NCBI RefSeq assembly: GCF_000520955.1
Contig: NZ_JACC01000039.1
Location: forward strand, 1 to 64,000
Length of the DNA stretch: 64,000 nucleotides
Direction of reading: 5' to 3'
From: Aquimarina pacifica
GTDB taxonomy: Bacteria > Bacteroidota > Bacteroidia > Flavobacteriales > Flavobacteriaceae
Made by a program: the position numbers and the translations under genes. Below the pieces are notes generated by a model, which saw only the letters and a list, made by a program, of their open reading frames with translations, was not told where the DNA came from and ran no database searches. Shown here in pieces: positions 16,989 to 26,418 of the stretch. Within the stretch, counting starts at the first letter, position 1. Every line of letters begins with the position of its first letter.

Positions 16989-17671
16989 AAGTTATAATTG
17001 TAGAAGACGAACCAAAAGCAATAGAACTTCTAAAAAGTTATTTGAACCATTTTGATAGTATTGAATTGGTTGCCACATTTAGAAATGGTTTAAAGGCATT
17101 TGAGTTTTTATCGCAAGAGCCTATTGACTTAATTCTTCTCGATATCAATATGCCTCATATTTCGGGTATTTCATTATCCAAAATACTGCCCGATAATGTA
17201 AAAGTCATCTTCACGACCGCATATTCAGAATATGCCGTTGAAAGCTATGAAATGCAAGCTGTAGACTATTTAGTTAAACCAATAAGTATTGAGCGGTTCA
17301 CAAAATCAATAAGCAGGGTTTTATCATCAAAATCGACTGCAATCGACAGGGAAAATCAATTAATACTTGTTAAAAGTGGTTTCGAAACTTTCAGACTTGA
17401 AAGTGTATCTATATTGTATTTAGAAAAAGACGGAAACTATATGAATTACCATTGCTTAGATCAAAAGATATTGGCAAGAGAAACTATTCAAGAGTCTTTA
17501 GAAAAATTGCCTGACAGTTTTATTCAGACACATAAATCCTACATTGTGAATTTAGCAAATATTACCAGTTTTACAAGTACAGAATTGACGATTGGAAAAG
17601 GTAAAATACCCATAAGCGAAACCTATAAAAATGATACTCTAAAAAGATTAGAAAACAATGCCAGCCGTTAA
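16985..17671 (+). CDS. LytTR-family response regulator
   Basis: 228 aa with a GTG start overlapping the kinase stop. The receiver domain (about 1-115) has the acidic pair VEDE near the N-terminus, the phospho-accepting Asp in LILLDINMP (about 54), the Thr of FTTAYS and the Lys of DYLVKPIS. The LytTR DNA-binding domain (about 125-225) ends with the typical FIQTHKSYIVNLANI segment. LytTR regulators bind direct repeats near promoters. Likely targets include the divergent gene at 14369-15760. The stop codon runs into the next site core (TTAAC, 17668-17672). Confidence 0.92.
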   Translation: MKVIIVEDEPKAIELLKSYLNHFDSIELVATFRNGLKAFEFLSQEPIDLILLDINMPHISGISLSKILPDNVKVIFTTAYSEYAVESYEMQAVDYLVKPISIERFTKSISRVLSSKSTAIDRENQLILVKSGFETFRLESVSILYLEKDGNYMNYHCLDQKILARETIQESLEKLPDSFIQTHKSYIVNLANITSFTSTELTIGKGKIPISETYKNDTLKRLENNASR

Positions 17672-17792
17672 CAATGTATAAGCATAATGCGGTTTAAAGC
17701 ATTTAATTTGAACGAATTGAATAATAATAAATATATTGCTAAAACGAAAGTAAGGTGCTATTAATCTTGCACTATGCGTATACTTGACTGTT
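17670..17792 (+). repeat. Cassette-boundary site (own arm variant)
   Basis: AAC at 17670-17672 to GTT at 17790-17792. GTATAAGCATAATGC (17676-17690) pairs with GCACTATGCGTATAC (17769-17783) at 13 of 15 positions. The centre is unlike families A-C. Confidence 0.7.
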
Positions 17793-17813
17793 GTAACCTA
17801 TTAAATCTAAATA

Positions 17814-18773
17814 ATGCGTTTTAAAGAAGATAGACCAATAAATCAAATAACATATATCTGTTTAACGGTATTCATTTTTTTATCTTCTTGCAAAACAGAA
17901 GAAGATAAATACCCAGAAATGGTTGTTTTTGAACCAAATATGAAAGGAGACTTTAGATTTGAAGAGATTGATCCCATTCCCAAATACTATAGAGACACAG
18001 ATAAATATGTTTTTTTTCTAACTAACAATTCAATACCTGAAAGTAAGGTTGTAATCTATAATAAAAAATCAAAAACGCTGATAAAAACATTACCGCTAAT
18101 AGACAATAAAATTAGTATTAATTCTGATGGTATTATTTACGGTTTTGATGAAAAAACAGAAAAGGCTTTTAAATATAGTCCTCCAGAGTATAAAAAAATA
18201 TTTTTAGAAAAATACGCTTTAGACTATGTCAGTTATGAAAACTTAGAAAATATATATTCTTCTGAAATAAAGGATAAAAAATTACAGGAAAATCAAAGTG
18301 AACTTGACTATTTTTTAAAAAAGAAAAGATATAAAGTTCTTAAAGAAAAATTTATAGACACATTATTATGCATAACGAAATTAGATAAAAGTAATACCGC
18401 TATTGCTCATTTCAAAAACAAAGAAGTCTATTTAGATAATAGTAGTTATTTATATAAAGGTACTTTTATTAAATCAAAATTAAAAGGCGTTAGTAGCTGT
18501 AAACCAAGTAATTACAAATTATATGAAACCACTTATTTCAATAAAAGCCCGCTAAATCAATTTGATTCAGTTACATTAGATTATAATTTTACAGGAAGTA
18601 ATCATTTTGTAATAGGAATGAGTTCTAACAATTTATTCTATTATGAACTGAAATTAGAAGATAAAAGTGTAAAGTTTAAATTCCCACATCCTATAAGGAA
18701 CATTGTAAATTTAGATGGACTGATAATTTTAGAAACTACAAATAGATATTTTAAAGTATCGATGAATAAATAA
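17814..18773 (+). CDS. Lipoprotein of unknown function
   Basis: 319 aa. The signal peptide ends in lipobox LSSC (Cys26). The start at 17814 is the first ATG after the cassette core. The mature protein is rich in short beta-strand stretches (KVVIYNKKSKTLIKTLPL, KISINSDGIIYGFDEKT), reminiscent of beta-propeller blades. I cannot identify six clear repeats, so this stays an impression. It is probably outer-membrane attached. It is the single gene of its cassette: head GTTGTAACCT (17790-17799), tail GTATTACAAC (18777-18786), with 7 consecutive complementary bases next to the core. Confidence 0.6.
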   Translation: MRFKEDRPINQITYICLTVFIFLSSCKTEEDKYPEMVVFEPNMKGDFRFEEIDPIPKYYRDTDKYVFFLTNNSIPESKVVIYNKKSKTLIKTLPLIDNKISINSDGIIYGFDEKTEKAFKYSPPEYKKIFLEKYALDYVSYENLENIYSSEIKDKKLQENQSELDYFLKKKRYKVLKEKFIDTLLCITKLDKSNTAIAHFKNKEVYLDNSSYLYKGTFIKSKLKGVSSCKPSNYKLYETTYFNKSPLNQFDSVTLDYNFTGSNHFVIGMSSNNLFYYELKLEDKSVKFKFPHPIRNIVNLDGLIILETTNRYFKVSMNK

Positions 18774-18783
18774 AGTGTATTAC

Positions 18784-18969
18784 AACGATGTATAAGAAAC
18801 ATAGGACGTTTTAGAGCTAATTGAAAGGGCTACATTTATTTGCAAAGTCGTCAAATCTTTTGATTGGGTATTAAAAGAGAAAAAATTAAAACAAAATATA
18901 AAAATGCGGCTCTGTGTTAATCCGAAAAGTTAGTGTCTTTTTACACTACGCTCCATACACAAACACGTT
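18784..18969 (+). repeat. Cassette-boundary site, family B
   Basis: AAC at 18784-18786 to GTT at 18967-18969. The left arm ATGTATAAGAAACATAGGAC pairs with the right arm ACTACGCTCCATACACAAAC. It shares GCTACATTTATTTGCAAAGT with the left half of 4594/5674, and GGCTCTGTGTTAATCCGAAA with the right half of family B. Confidence 0.75.
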
Positions 18970-18990
18970 ATGATTAATCTAAAAAATTGT

Positions 18991-19764
18991 ATGACAAGAA
19001 ATTTAATAATACTATTATTCTTTTTGGCCCTAGTTAGTAAAAGTCATGCCGAAACTAGAACAATTCATGTTTTTGTAGCATTATGTGACAATGAATTTCA
19101 AGGTATCGTACCAGTACCCGAAAAAATTGGGAATGGTAAAGATCCTAAATTAAATTTATATTGGGGAGCCGGATATGGAGTCAAATCTTTCTTTAAATTA
19201 AAAACTAAAGATTGGAAATTCGTAAAACAATTGAAATCATCGAATCCCATAATCTTAGATAGATTGCTATTTAAGCATTCAACCAAAGATATTTACTTAT
19301 TAGCTGATGCATATGATGGAGAGAAGATAAAAACCTGTGTAGAAGATTTTTTAAAAGCTTCAAACTCACAAGATGGATTTATAATAAAAGAAAACACATT
19401 AGAACTTAATTTCGGAGGAGATTCTGACTTAATATCCTATGTAGGACATGATGGATTAATGGATTTTAAAGTAAATATTACCTACAAAGAAACTAACAAA
19501 AAGAAAAGAGATGTCATAATCTTAGCATGTTATAGCAGACTTTATTTCTCTCCCGAAATAAGAAAAGCAAATGCCAATCCTATTTTGTGGACAACACATT
19601 TAATGGCTCCAGAAGCTTATACATTAAAAGCAGCAATTGATGGATGGGTCAACAACGAAAATGGTAGACAAATAGATGAAAGGGCCGCTCAAGCATATAA
19701 CAAATATCAAAAATGTGGCATAAAAGGCGCAAGGAATCTATTTACGACGGGATATAAAAACTAA
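18991..19764 (+). CDS. Secreted protein with clan CD (caspase-like) dyad motifs
   Basis: 257 aa from the ATG at 18991. An in-frame ATG at 18970 overlaps the site core and would spoil the signal peptide, which from 18991 runs MTRNLIILLFFLALVSKSHA. The mature part starts IHVFVALCDNEFQGIVPVP, a conserved opening of an uncharacterised protein group. In its second half, YVGHDGLMDF (a His-Gly) and VIILACYS (an Ala-Cys after a beta strand) have the order and setting of the clan CD cysteine-peptidase dyad (caspase, gingipain, legumain). Catalysis is an inference. The downstream gap (19765-19876) shows no clear boundary site. Confidence 0.6.
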   Translation: MTRNLIILLFFLALVSKSHAETRTIHVFVALCDNEFQGIVPVPEKIGNGKDPKLNLYWGAGYGVKSFFKLKTKDWKFVKQLKSSNPIILDRLLFKHSTKDIYLLADAYDGEKIKTCVEDFLKASNSQDGFIIKENTLELNFGGDSDLISYVGHDGLMDFKVNITYKETNKKKRDVIILACYSRLYFSPEIRKANANPILWTTHLMAPEAYTLKAAIDGWVNNENGRQIDERAAQAYNKYQKCGIKGARNLFTTGYKN

Positions 19765-19876
19765 TTACTGCACTATAAAAATGCGTTTTCAATACATGTT
19801 TACATAGTGTGGTGATTAATACATGGTAACATTCTAAGGTTGAATTCGTCTCAAAAGAAAGTAAACGAAATAACTA

Positions 19877-21262
19877 ATGAAAAACCAATTCTTATTAACA
19901 ATATTTCTAATTGTATTTTTCCTTCAACCATCTCATGCTCAACAATCTGAAAGTAAGTTTGGTCAAGATGAAATTTTAGAAGATTTAGAATATCTCAAAA
20001 AATCATTAGAAGATGCTCACTATAATCTTTACTCATATACATCAAAAGAAGCTTTTTTAGAGAATTATAAGAATGTAAAAAAATCTATTATAAAGGATTC
20101 TGTTTCTCTATTACAAGCAACTACTATTTTTCAAAAAATAATATCAGCAGCAAATAATGGACATACCGAAATAGACTTTCCAGGAACTTCTTACAGAAAT
20201 TACGCATACAGTGGCGGGACCCTATTTCCTTTAGAAATTGCTTTTGAAAATAATAAATATTTAATCCGTAAAAACTTTACCGACAATCCTGACATTAAAA
20301 TTGGTTCAGAAATACTAAGTATTAACGGAGTATTGATGAAAGATATCTTAGCCAAAATTTATCCACAAGTTTCAGCGGAAAGAACATACTTTAAAAACGC
20401 AAAAATTGAAATGTATTCGTTCCCCCGATTATATTGGCAAGTATTCGGAAAGCAAGATGACTTTAAAATTGAAATTTTATTCAACGAAACCGTCAAAAAA
20501 TATTCAATAAAAGCGGTAAACCTAATTGAAGATTATGAAATGAAAAGAACCGAAGTCTTGAATTCTAAAATGGATTTAACGTTTTTTGATGTATCTGCCT
20601 ATTTAAATCCTGGGAACTTTTCTGGAGATGAACAAAAGTATCAAAAATTCATTGACTCGGCCTTTGTAGAAGTTAAAAAAAATAACAGCAAAAATCTTAT
20701 AATTGACCTAAGAAATAATGCTGGTGGTAATGACTCTTTTAGTGATTACTTAGTATCCTATTTTGCAGATAAACCCTTTAAATGGCATTCAGAATTCACT
20801 CTCAAAACAAGTAAATTTCTCAAAGAGCATACAAGGAAAAACAATGACACTACAGCTCCTTTTTTTCGAAAAATTCTATATCACAAAGATGGCGATATAT
20901 ATCATTATAGGTTTGATCAATATCAGCCACAACCTAAACAAAAGCAATTTGAAGGAGAAGTGTACGTTTTGGTCAATAGACAATCACATTCGCAGTCGGC
21001 TGTGACAGCTTCTCAAATTCAAGATTATAAATTTGGGACAATTGTAGGAGAAGAAACAGGCGATTTTCCAACTTTATATGCATCTCAATTTCAATATACT
21101 TTACCAAATACAAAAATTGCTGTAAAAGTGTCTAAAGGACAAATTGTTCGCGTAAATGGGAGTAAAAAACAAGAAGGTGTAATACCAGACATAATAATTA
21201 AAGACCATTTATTAGATGAAGAAGATGAGATATTAAAAGGACTTTTAGAAAAACTGAATTGA
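19877..21262 (+). CDS. S41-family (C-terminal processing type) peptidase
   Basis: 461 aa with a signal peptide (about 1-22, ending SHAQ). An N-terminal region with a PDZ-like stretch (KIGSEILSINGVLMKDILAK) precedes the S41 catalytic domain. LIIDLRNNAGGNDSFSDYL is the conserved strand and glycine turn. The Ser nucleophile lies in VNRQSHSQSAVTAS, and IVGEETGD follows. The C-terminal EGVIPDIII closes the fold. It is probably a periplasmic serine peptidase of unknown target. Its tail is TACACACAAC (21269-21278). The upstream boundary is unclear, so cassette membership is only half supported. Confidence 0.85.
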   Translation: MKNQFLLTIFLIVFFLQPSHAQQSESKFGQDEILEDLEYLKKSLEDAHYNLYSYTSKEAFLENYKNVKKSIIKDSVSLLQATTIFQKIISAANNGHTEIDFPGTSYRNYAYSGGTLFPLEIAFENNKYLIRKNFTDNPDIKIGSEILSINGVLMKDILAKIYPQVSAERTYFKNAKIEMYSFPRLYWQVFGKQDDFKIEILFNETVKKYSIKAVNLIEDYEMKRTEVLNSKMDLTFFDVSAYLNPGNFSGDEQKYQKFIDSAFVEVKKNNSKNLIIDLRNNAGGNDSFSDYLVSYFADKPFKWHSEFTLKTSKFLKEHTRKNNDTTAPFFRKILYHKDGDIYHYRFDQYQPQPKQKQFEGEVYVLVNRQSHSQSAVTASQIQDYKFGTIVGEETGDFPTLYASQFQYTLPNTKIAVKVSKGQIVRVNGSKKQEGVIPDIIIKDHLLDEEDEILKGLLEKLN

Positions 21263-21275
21263 AAATACTACACAC

Positions 21276-21397
21276 AACAATGACGATAAGCCCCTGGGAG
21301 GAAGTACTAAACCAAAAGTAAAAACATAAAACAAAGGTCGGTGTTTCACCAAAAAATTTGGGGATTAAAAACCCAACTACTCACAGCCGAGACCATT
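21276..21397 (+). repeat. Cassette-boundary site, family E (short)
   Basis: AAC at 21276-21278. The right arm CAACTACTCACAGCCGAGAC is shared with 1349-1368, and the core reads ATT (21395-21397). From about 21436 to 21500 a second, armless site fragment (AGAAATAAAAATG, ATAGATCAATGGGTTCATGC) matches 31718-31760. No gene survives in 21398-21594, so a cassette may have been lost here. Confidence 0.65.
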
Positions 21398-21594
21398 AGT
21401 AACACTACGAAAAAATGAACAAAAATAAATTAAACAAGAAATAAAAATGAGAAAATAGATCAATGGGTTCATGCTTACTAGCCTTGCTCCTATTCCTATA
21501 TTTGGCATTGACTGCATTAGAAAATTGATGCACCCTATATAATTAAATGTAACAAAGTCGAAATAGATTCGTCTAGATAAAAACACACTTTATA

Positions 21595-23133
21595 ATGACT
21601 AAATCATTTAAAAAGCAAGCTACAATTATTACAATAATTTTAATTCTTGCATTAATGTCTAGTTGTTCGGATTTAAGAAAGAATCAAGCGCTTAAAAAAG
21701 AACCATTGAATCTTACTCAAGGTCTGTACATATCAAACGCTACAATAATCTCAACAGAGGATGGACATTATAACCCGTATATCGGTCATTTAGTGATCGA
21801 AAAAGATAAAATCGTTTATATAGACAAGAATGAACCAAGTATAAGCGGAACATTTGATCAGATTGATGCAACCGGAAAATTTATAATTCCGGGGTTAATT
21901 GATAGTCATGTTCATATTGCAGATGTGCAAGGAATGCTTGATCATCATATAAAAAAATACCCTGAACTAGTCAAAGAATTTAATAGCCAAATGCCTAGAA
22001 GTTATTTATACTATGGCTTTACCACTATCATTAATCTTGGGGGTATATCAGATGAACGAATCAATTCTTTTAACATACAACCATTAAAACCCGATTTATA
22101 TCATATTGGATATTCGGGAGCTACAATTGCAAATGGTTACCCAATGATTTATACACCTGAAGAATTTCGATTTGAAATGGAGCCAAATTTCATATACATG
22201 GATAGTCAGGCTCAGAATATTCCAGATAAGTATAACCCATCTGACCATACACCCAAAGCAGTTGTTAAGCGTATTAAAAAGTCTGGAGCTATTGCTGTAA
22301 AATCTTATTATGAGTCAGGCTTTGGACGCATGTCTAATTTACCTTTACCCACTAAAAATATTATGAATGAATTACTTAACGAGTCACATGCAAATGGGCT
22401 TGTTCTAACAGTTCATGCTAATTCACTTGCAGGGCATTCTTTTTTGGCTGACGTAGGGGTAGATATTTTAGCGCACGGACTATGGAACTGGGAAAAGTAT
22501 AAAGATGTACCAACGGACTCTCTTCCTTTAGAAATAAAAGAAACGTTGGATTTACAAATTCAAAAACAAATAGGATATACTCCCACATTAACAGTCATTG
22601 CAGGAGAGGAAGCTTTGGTTGACACTAAATTTATTAATCAGCCTCCATTAAAAAAAGTGGTTCCCAAAAATTTACTTGAATGGTATAAAACAGAAGAAGC
22701 ACAATGGTTCGCCAAAGACCTTTTTAGTGAATCTAATGCAGAAGAGGTGCATAAAATCTACGGAAACGTACAAGCTCATGCAATGCTAGTGTTAAAATAT
22801 CTTTCTGACAATAATGGTCGTATTCTTTTTGGCACAGATACGCCATCTGGCCCAATTTATACGAATCAACCTGGTTATAATGGATATTGGGAACTTAAAT
22901 TAATGAAAAAGGCAGAAGTTCCTTTACATAAAATCCTCGCATCTGCTACGATTAATAATGCCAAAGCTTTTCATTTAGATTCTTCTCTCGGTTCATTGGC
23001 CATCGGAAAAAAGGCTAATATACTTATGATGACTAAAAACCCTTTAATAGATATTGAAGCATATGATGCTATAGAAAAAATTATGATTGGAGGCCAAATT
23101 ATAAAAAGAGAAGATGTAGCGGTCAAAGAATAA
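21595..23133 (+). CDS. Amidohydrolase-family lipoprotein
   Basis: 512 aa. The lipoprotein signal peptide carries lipobox LMSSC. The amidohydrolase (TIM-barrel metal-dependent hydrolase) domain shows all main ligands: H-x-H in GLIDSHVHIADV, a candidate carboxylated Lys in IAVKSYYESG, His in TVHANSLAG, His in ILAHGLWNW and Asp in FGTDTPSG. The C-terminal beta-sandwich segment is typical of imidazolonepropionase-like and prolidase-like members (LGSLAIGKKANILMM). It probably hydrolyses a cyclic amide or dipeptide-like substrate in the periplasm; the exact substrate is unknown. Confidence 0.85.
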   Translation: MTKSFKKQATIITIILILALMSSCSDLRKNQALKKEPLNLTQGLYISNATIISTEDGHYNPYIGHLVIEKDKIVYIDKNEPSISGTFDQIDATGKFIIPGLIDSHVHIADVQGMLDHHIKKYPELVKEFNSQMPRSYLYYGFTTIINLGGISDERINSFNIQPLKPDLYHIGYSGATIANGYPMIYTPEEFRFEMEPNFIYMDSQAQNIPDKYNPSDHTPKAVVKRIKKSGAIAVKSYYESGFGRMSNLPLPTKNIMNELLNESHANGLVLTVHANSLAGHSFLADVGVDILAHGLWNWEKYKDVPTDSLPLEIKETLDLQIQKQIGYTPTLTVIAGEEALVDTKFINQPPLKKVVPKNLLEWYKTEEAQWFAKDLFSESNAEEVHKIYGNVQAHAMLVLKYLSDNNGRILFGTDTPSGPIYTNQPGYNGYWELKLMKKAEVPLHKILASATINNAKAFHLDSSLGSLAIGKKANILMMTKNPLIDIEAYDAIEKIMIGGQIIKREDVAVKE

Positions 23134-23142
23134 CGACATCCC

Positions 23143-23331
23143 ATCAATGCTTATAATTAATTCGAGTTTTGAAGCTTACCCCAAAAGTAATTGCTTTTAG
23201 ACTAAATTCGCCGAATCTTTTTGGTTTAGCTTTAGAAACAAAAAAGATAAACCAAAATAAAAAGTTTTGGCGACGTACTCAACCGAGAGTTTACTACTTT
23301 TAATTCTCGTAATAACCATAGTCGAGATGTT
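23143..23331 (+). repeat. Cassette-boundary site, family A
   Basis: The left arm GCTTATAATTAATTCGAG pairs with the right arm TTCTCGTAATAACCATAGTC, and GTT is at 23329-23331. The left core is decayed (ATC). The centre AAAAAAGATAAACCAAAATA and AAAAGTTTTGGCGACGTACT corresponds to that of 11556-11742. Confidence 0.7.
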
Positions 23332-23370
23332 ACCAACAATATCATCAAATCAAGATCATAATTTTAAAAG

Positions 23371-24420
23371 ATGAAAAACAAACGTTATATATTAATTGGT
23401 ATGCTAGTTTTCTCGTCTGTTGGGATAGTGATTCAACAAATTATAAATAGAAATAATACGACTGATCCCGTACCAGGTTCTTGTACAATCTTTTCTGCAT
23501 CGATTGGTGATAAAGTCTTATTTGGCAACAATGAGGATTATTACAAAACCAAAACTTATTTGTGGACTGATCCAGCTACTGACCAAAATTACGGTTGTAT
23601 ATATTTAGGGTTTAAGGACTATTCACATCAAGGAGGAATTAATGAAAAAGGGCTCTGTTTTGATGCTAATGCCCTACCCGAATCTAGGATAAACCTATAT
23701 GCGGAGCTTATACCAGCACCACATTATAAACCACCTTATGAGAATTATGTGATATGGGCACCTGTGTTAATATTAAGAAAAGCAACTACTGTTGAAGAGG
23801 CGATTGAGATTGCAGGTACGTACCAAAGAGAAAATTGGTATCCAGACTCAGGAAGTATAAATTATCAATTGAACTTTGCTGATGCCAATGGGGATGCGGT
23901 AGTTATTAGTGTTGATACGAAAGGAGAATTAGCCTTTACGAGAAAGAAAAAAGATGAAAAATATTTAATATCAACAAATTACAATAAAGCAAACCCTAAA
24001 AATGCTTTGGAGTATCCATGCGAAAGATACACTAAAACCGAGGAGATGCTGAGAGCAGTAATCAACGAAAATGACCTAACTGTTGACTATTTTAAAACAA
24101 TTCTGGATTCAGTACATCAAGAGGGTGTATTTAGTAGAACTTTGTATTCAAACATTTTCGACTTGCAAAATGGAATTATTTACCTATATCACCAGTATCA
24201 ATTTGGTGAAGTTGTTGCTCTAGATGTTGAAGAAGAATTAGCAAAAGGCAAAATCAACATTAGGATAAAAGATTTATTCTCAAAAGAAACTGTTGAGAAA
24301 GCCTCGGGTGAGTATGTACTATCTATATTTTTATTATGTCTAAGTATAGTTGCGGGAACTGGAGCTATGATTGCAGCAATACACTACATTAAAAAACGTA
24401 AGCTTAAAACTGATAAATAA
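23371..24420 (+). CDS. Membrane-anchored linear amide C-N hydrolase (Ntn-type) family protein
   Basis: 349 aa. It has an N-terminal membrane segment (about 6-24) and a choloylglycine-hydrolase/linamidase-like Ntn domain. The candidate nucleophile Cys lies in VPGSCTIFSAS (about 37-47), followed by the family pattern GNNEDYYK and GINEKGLCFDANALP. A second membrane segment lies near the C-terminus (about 312-336, LSIFLLCLSIVAGTGAMI), with a short basic tail. Ntn enzymes normally expose the Cys as residue 1, so activation would need cleavage after the first segment. Such proteins cleave linear or bile-acid-type amides; the substrate here is unknown. Head GTTACCAACA at 23329. Confidence 0.75.
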   Translation: MKNKRYILIGMLVFSSVGIVIQQIINRNNTTDPVPGSCTIFSASIGDKVLFGNNEDYYKTKTYLWTDPATDQNYGCIYLGFKDYSHQGGINEKGLCFDANALPESRINLYAELIPAPHYKPPYENYVIWAPVLILRKATTVEEAIEIAGTYQRENWYPDSGSINYQLNFADANGDAVVISVDTKGELAFTRKKKDEKYLISTNYNKANPKNALEYPCERYTKTEEMLRAVINENDLTVDYFKTILDSVHQEGVFSRTLYSNIFDLQNGIIYLYHQYQFGEVVALDVEEELAKGKINIRIKDLFSKETVEKASGEYVLSIFLLCLSIVAGTGAMIAAIHYIKKRKLKTDK

Positions 24421-24480
24421 CTACCTTAAAGAAAAATACAACCTTGGTATAATTGACTATTAAAAATAAATACGTCGTAG

Positions 24481-24642
24481 AACACTATAAAGTATTTCAT
24501 ATTGCCTAAGGGATCAATCGAATGGTTATTGTATTTTTCTAATGGCACAATGTTTGCAAAAGCAAAGGTTAGCAACTAATATGCAGAAAATCTTGATGGC
24601 TTGGTGACATTTTGCTTTCTTAAGACACATATATTTAATATT
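24481..24642 (+). repeat. Cassette-boundary site, family C
   Basis: AAC at 24481-24483. GGATCAATCGAATGGTTATT matches the left arm of 9322-9484, and the right arm AGACACATATATTTAATATT ends in ATT (24640-24642). The -7-like TATTTTTC is one base off consensus. 24421-24480 shows no gene. Confidence 0.65.
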
Positions 24643-24690
24643 ACCAAACATTGCAAATAGTACCCTAAATTACAAACTAAAACGGCCAAC

Positions 24691-26418
24691 ATGAATTACT
24701 TTAATCTTATTTTTATTTTGACTTCCATTGCTATTATATCATGTAGATCTAAGGAGACAAGTTCAGAATCAACAAAAACTGTTCTTCAACCTAAAGATCA
24801 AATAGAATTTATTAGAGAAAATCATGCTTTAATTGAAAGCAAAATAGAATCCGAAACCTATTCGGTTATAGAATCGGTAAATGAAACTGAAATTGGTACC
24901 ATCACGTATAAACGGGTAGTAAATGGTGATAAGATAATATACGCCTACAGCGCTAACTGCAATGATCATGGATGCAATAAATCTTCCTATTACTTCTGGG
25001 ACAATAAACTCATATTCAAGTTGGATCAAAACTCTTCTTGGGTTGATAGGTCAGATAAAATTTCAGAAAAACGAACTTATTATCTAGACGAAACAGAGAT
25101 TTTGTGTCTCCAAAGAACTAAAACCGGATCAGGAGGATATGATGCCGTTAATCAGTTGCTAAACAAAGTTCCACAAGACACGCTACAATGCAATAGCGTT
25201 TTTGATCGGTCGACTATTAAAGAAATTTTGGAGTTTATTAAAGATGAGGTTAAAGAGTTAGCAATAGTTCAAAAAGTTGAAGATGGCCCAGATGCAGGAA
25301 CGTTTGGGATAACATGTCACTTTATCGATCGTGAAACAACAGAGACTATTTATGTTAATTCCGAAAATAATATATTTTATGACCCAACACCATCAGAGCT
25401 CGTCGGAAAAACCGTTATGGTAGGTTATTTAAATATGAATGTCACTAAGGTGCATAGGTTCTACGGAGATAAAGATGAAGTTAGAGAGGTAAAGCCAGAA
25501 TGGAAAATATTAAAAGGTATTCTTAAAGGTGCAGAAAGTGAAACCATAAGCGACCTCCCGAATCAAGTGACCATTGAACTGGAAGATGGTTCGAATATGG
25601 TATTTGACTACTACATTGATAGGAATACAATATCCTTAAATAACAAGACCGTAACCGCCTATTATACATCTGAAGAAACAAAAGAAGTCTCCTCGCTAAA
25701 ACTGATCGAAAAAGAACTTACAGTTGATAATAATTTAATTCATGCCTCAAACGATAAGTATATTGTTAAAGTAGATAGACTATCAGACAACACCATCCGT
25801 TATCAATCTTGGGGCAAATCAAAAAAGATAACGGAGGAACCAGATCTCATTCTAACCAATGGAAAGATAGAAAAGCAAGGTTCTGAAGGCTGTTATTTTT
25901 ATTTCTTTAAAAATAAAGATTGGGAGTATATTCTAGAAGAACGCCCAATTTCGAACGAGACTGATAGTAAAAGTGTTTATCTAAAACTATTAAATAATGG
26001 TGAAGAGAAAGTATATTCAAAACTTTCAAATTTAAAAAATATAGCTACACACGACAAGCTACAGACCAAGGAAGTTAAGCACTACATCTGTTATACTAAT
26101 AATAATGATCCAAGCAATATAATTTGGATAAGTTATGGTACCGATGGGAAAGCAATACAAATAAAGTATAAAGGAATGAAAGCTCCCATAGCTCTTGTAT
26201 TTGATAAACAATCTGAAAACTTAAACCCAGGTGGACCATATCCAGTGTTTGTTAATTATTATAACGAAATAGTTGATGATAAAGTAAACGGGGTGTACAA
26301 ATTAACTCATTCAGGTGTTTATGATTATGTTGAATACATAAAAGGCAAGAACTCTAAGATCCTTAATTTCACTATCGATCATTCTGTCAATCAATATGGG
26401 GCTACTCCTTGCTTTTAG
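24691..26418 (+). CDS. Large lipoprotein of unknown function
   Basis: 575 aa. The signal peptide ends IISC (Cys18). I recognise no enzyme family. At least three parts are visible: an N-terminal ~150 residues with NCNDHGCNKSSYYFWDNK, a middle section (about 215-330) of strand-rich sequence with GKTVMVGYLNMNV and TVTAYYTSEET, and a C-terminal domain (about 350-575) with SYGTDGKAIQIKYKGMK. The sequence is acidic. The end meets a truncated minus-strand lipoprotein gene head on (26406-26514), so the C-terminus may have been created or trimmed by a rearrangement. It is preceded by a family C site. Confidence 0.55.
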   Translation: MNYFNLIFILTSIAIISCRSKETSSESTKTVLQPKDQIEFIRENHALIESKIESETYSVIESVNETEIGTITYKRVVNGDKIIYAYSANCNDHGCNKSSYYFWDNKLIFKLDQNSSWVDRSDKISEKRTYYLDETEILCLQRTKTGSGGYDAVNQLLNKVPQDTLQCNSVFDRSTIKEILEFIKDEVKELAIVQKVEDGPDAGTFGITCHFIDRETTETIYVNSENNIFYDPTPSELVGKTVMVGYLNMNVTKVHRFYGDKDEVREVKPEWKILKGILKGAESETISDLPNQVTIELEDGSNMVFDYYIDRNTISLNNKTVTAYYTSEETKEVSSLKLIEKELTVDNNLIHASNDKYIVKVDRLSDNTIRYQSWGKSKKITEEPDLILTNGKIEKQGSEGCYFYFFKNKDWEYILEERPISNETDSKSVYLKLLNNGEEKVYSKLSNLKNIATHDKLQTKEVKHYICYTNNNDPSNIIWISYGTDGKAIQIKYKGMKAPIALVFDKQSENLNPGGPYPVFVNYYNEIVDDKVNGVYKLTHSGVYDYVEYIKGKNSKILNFTIDHSVNQYGATPCF

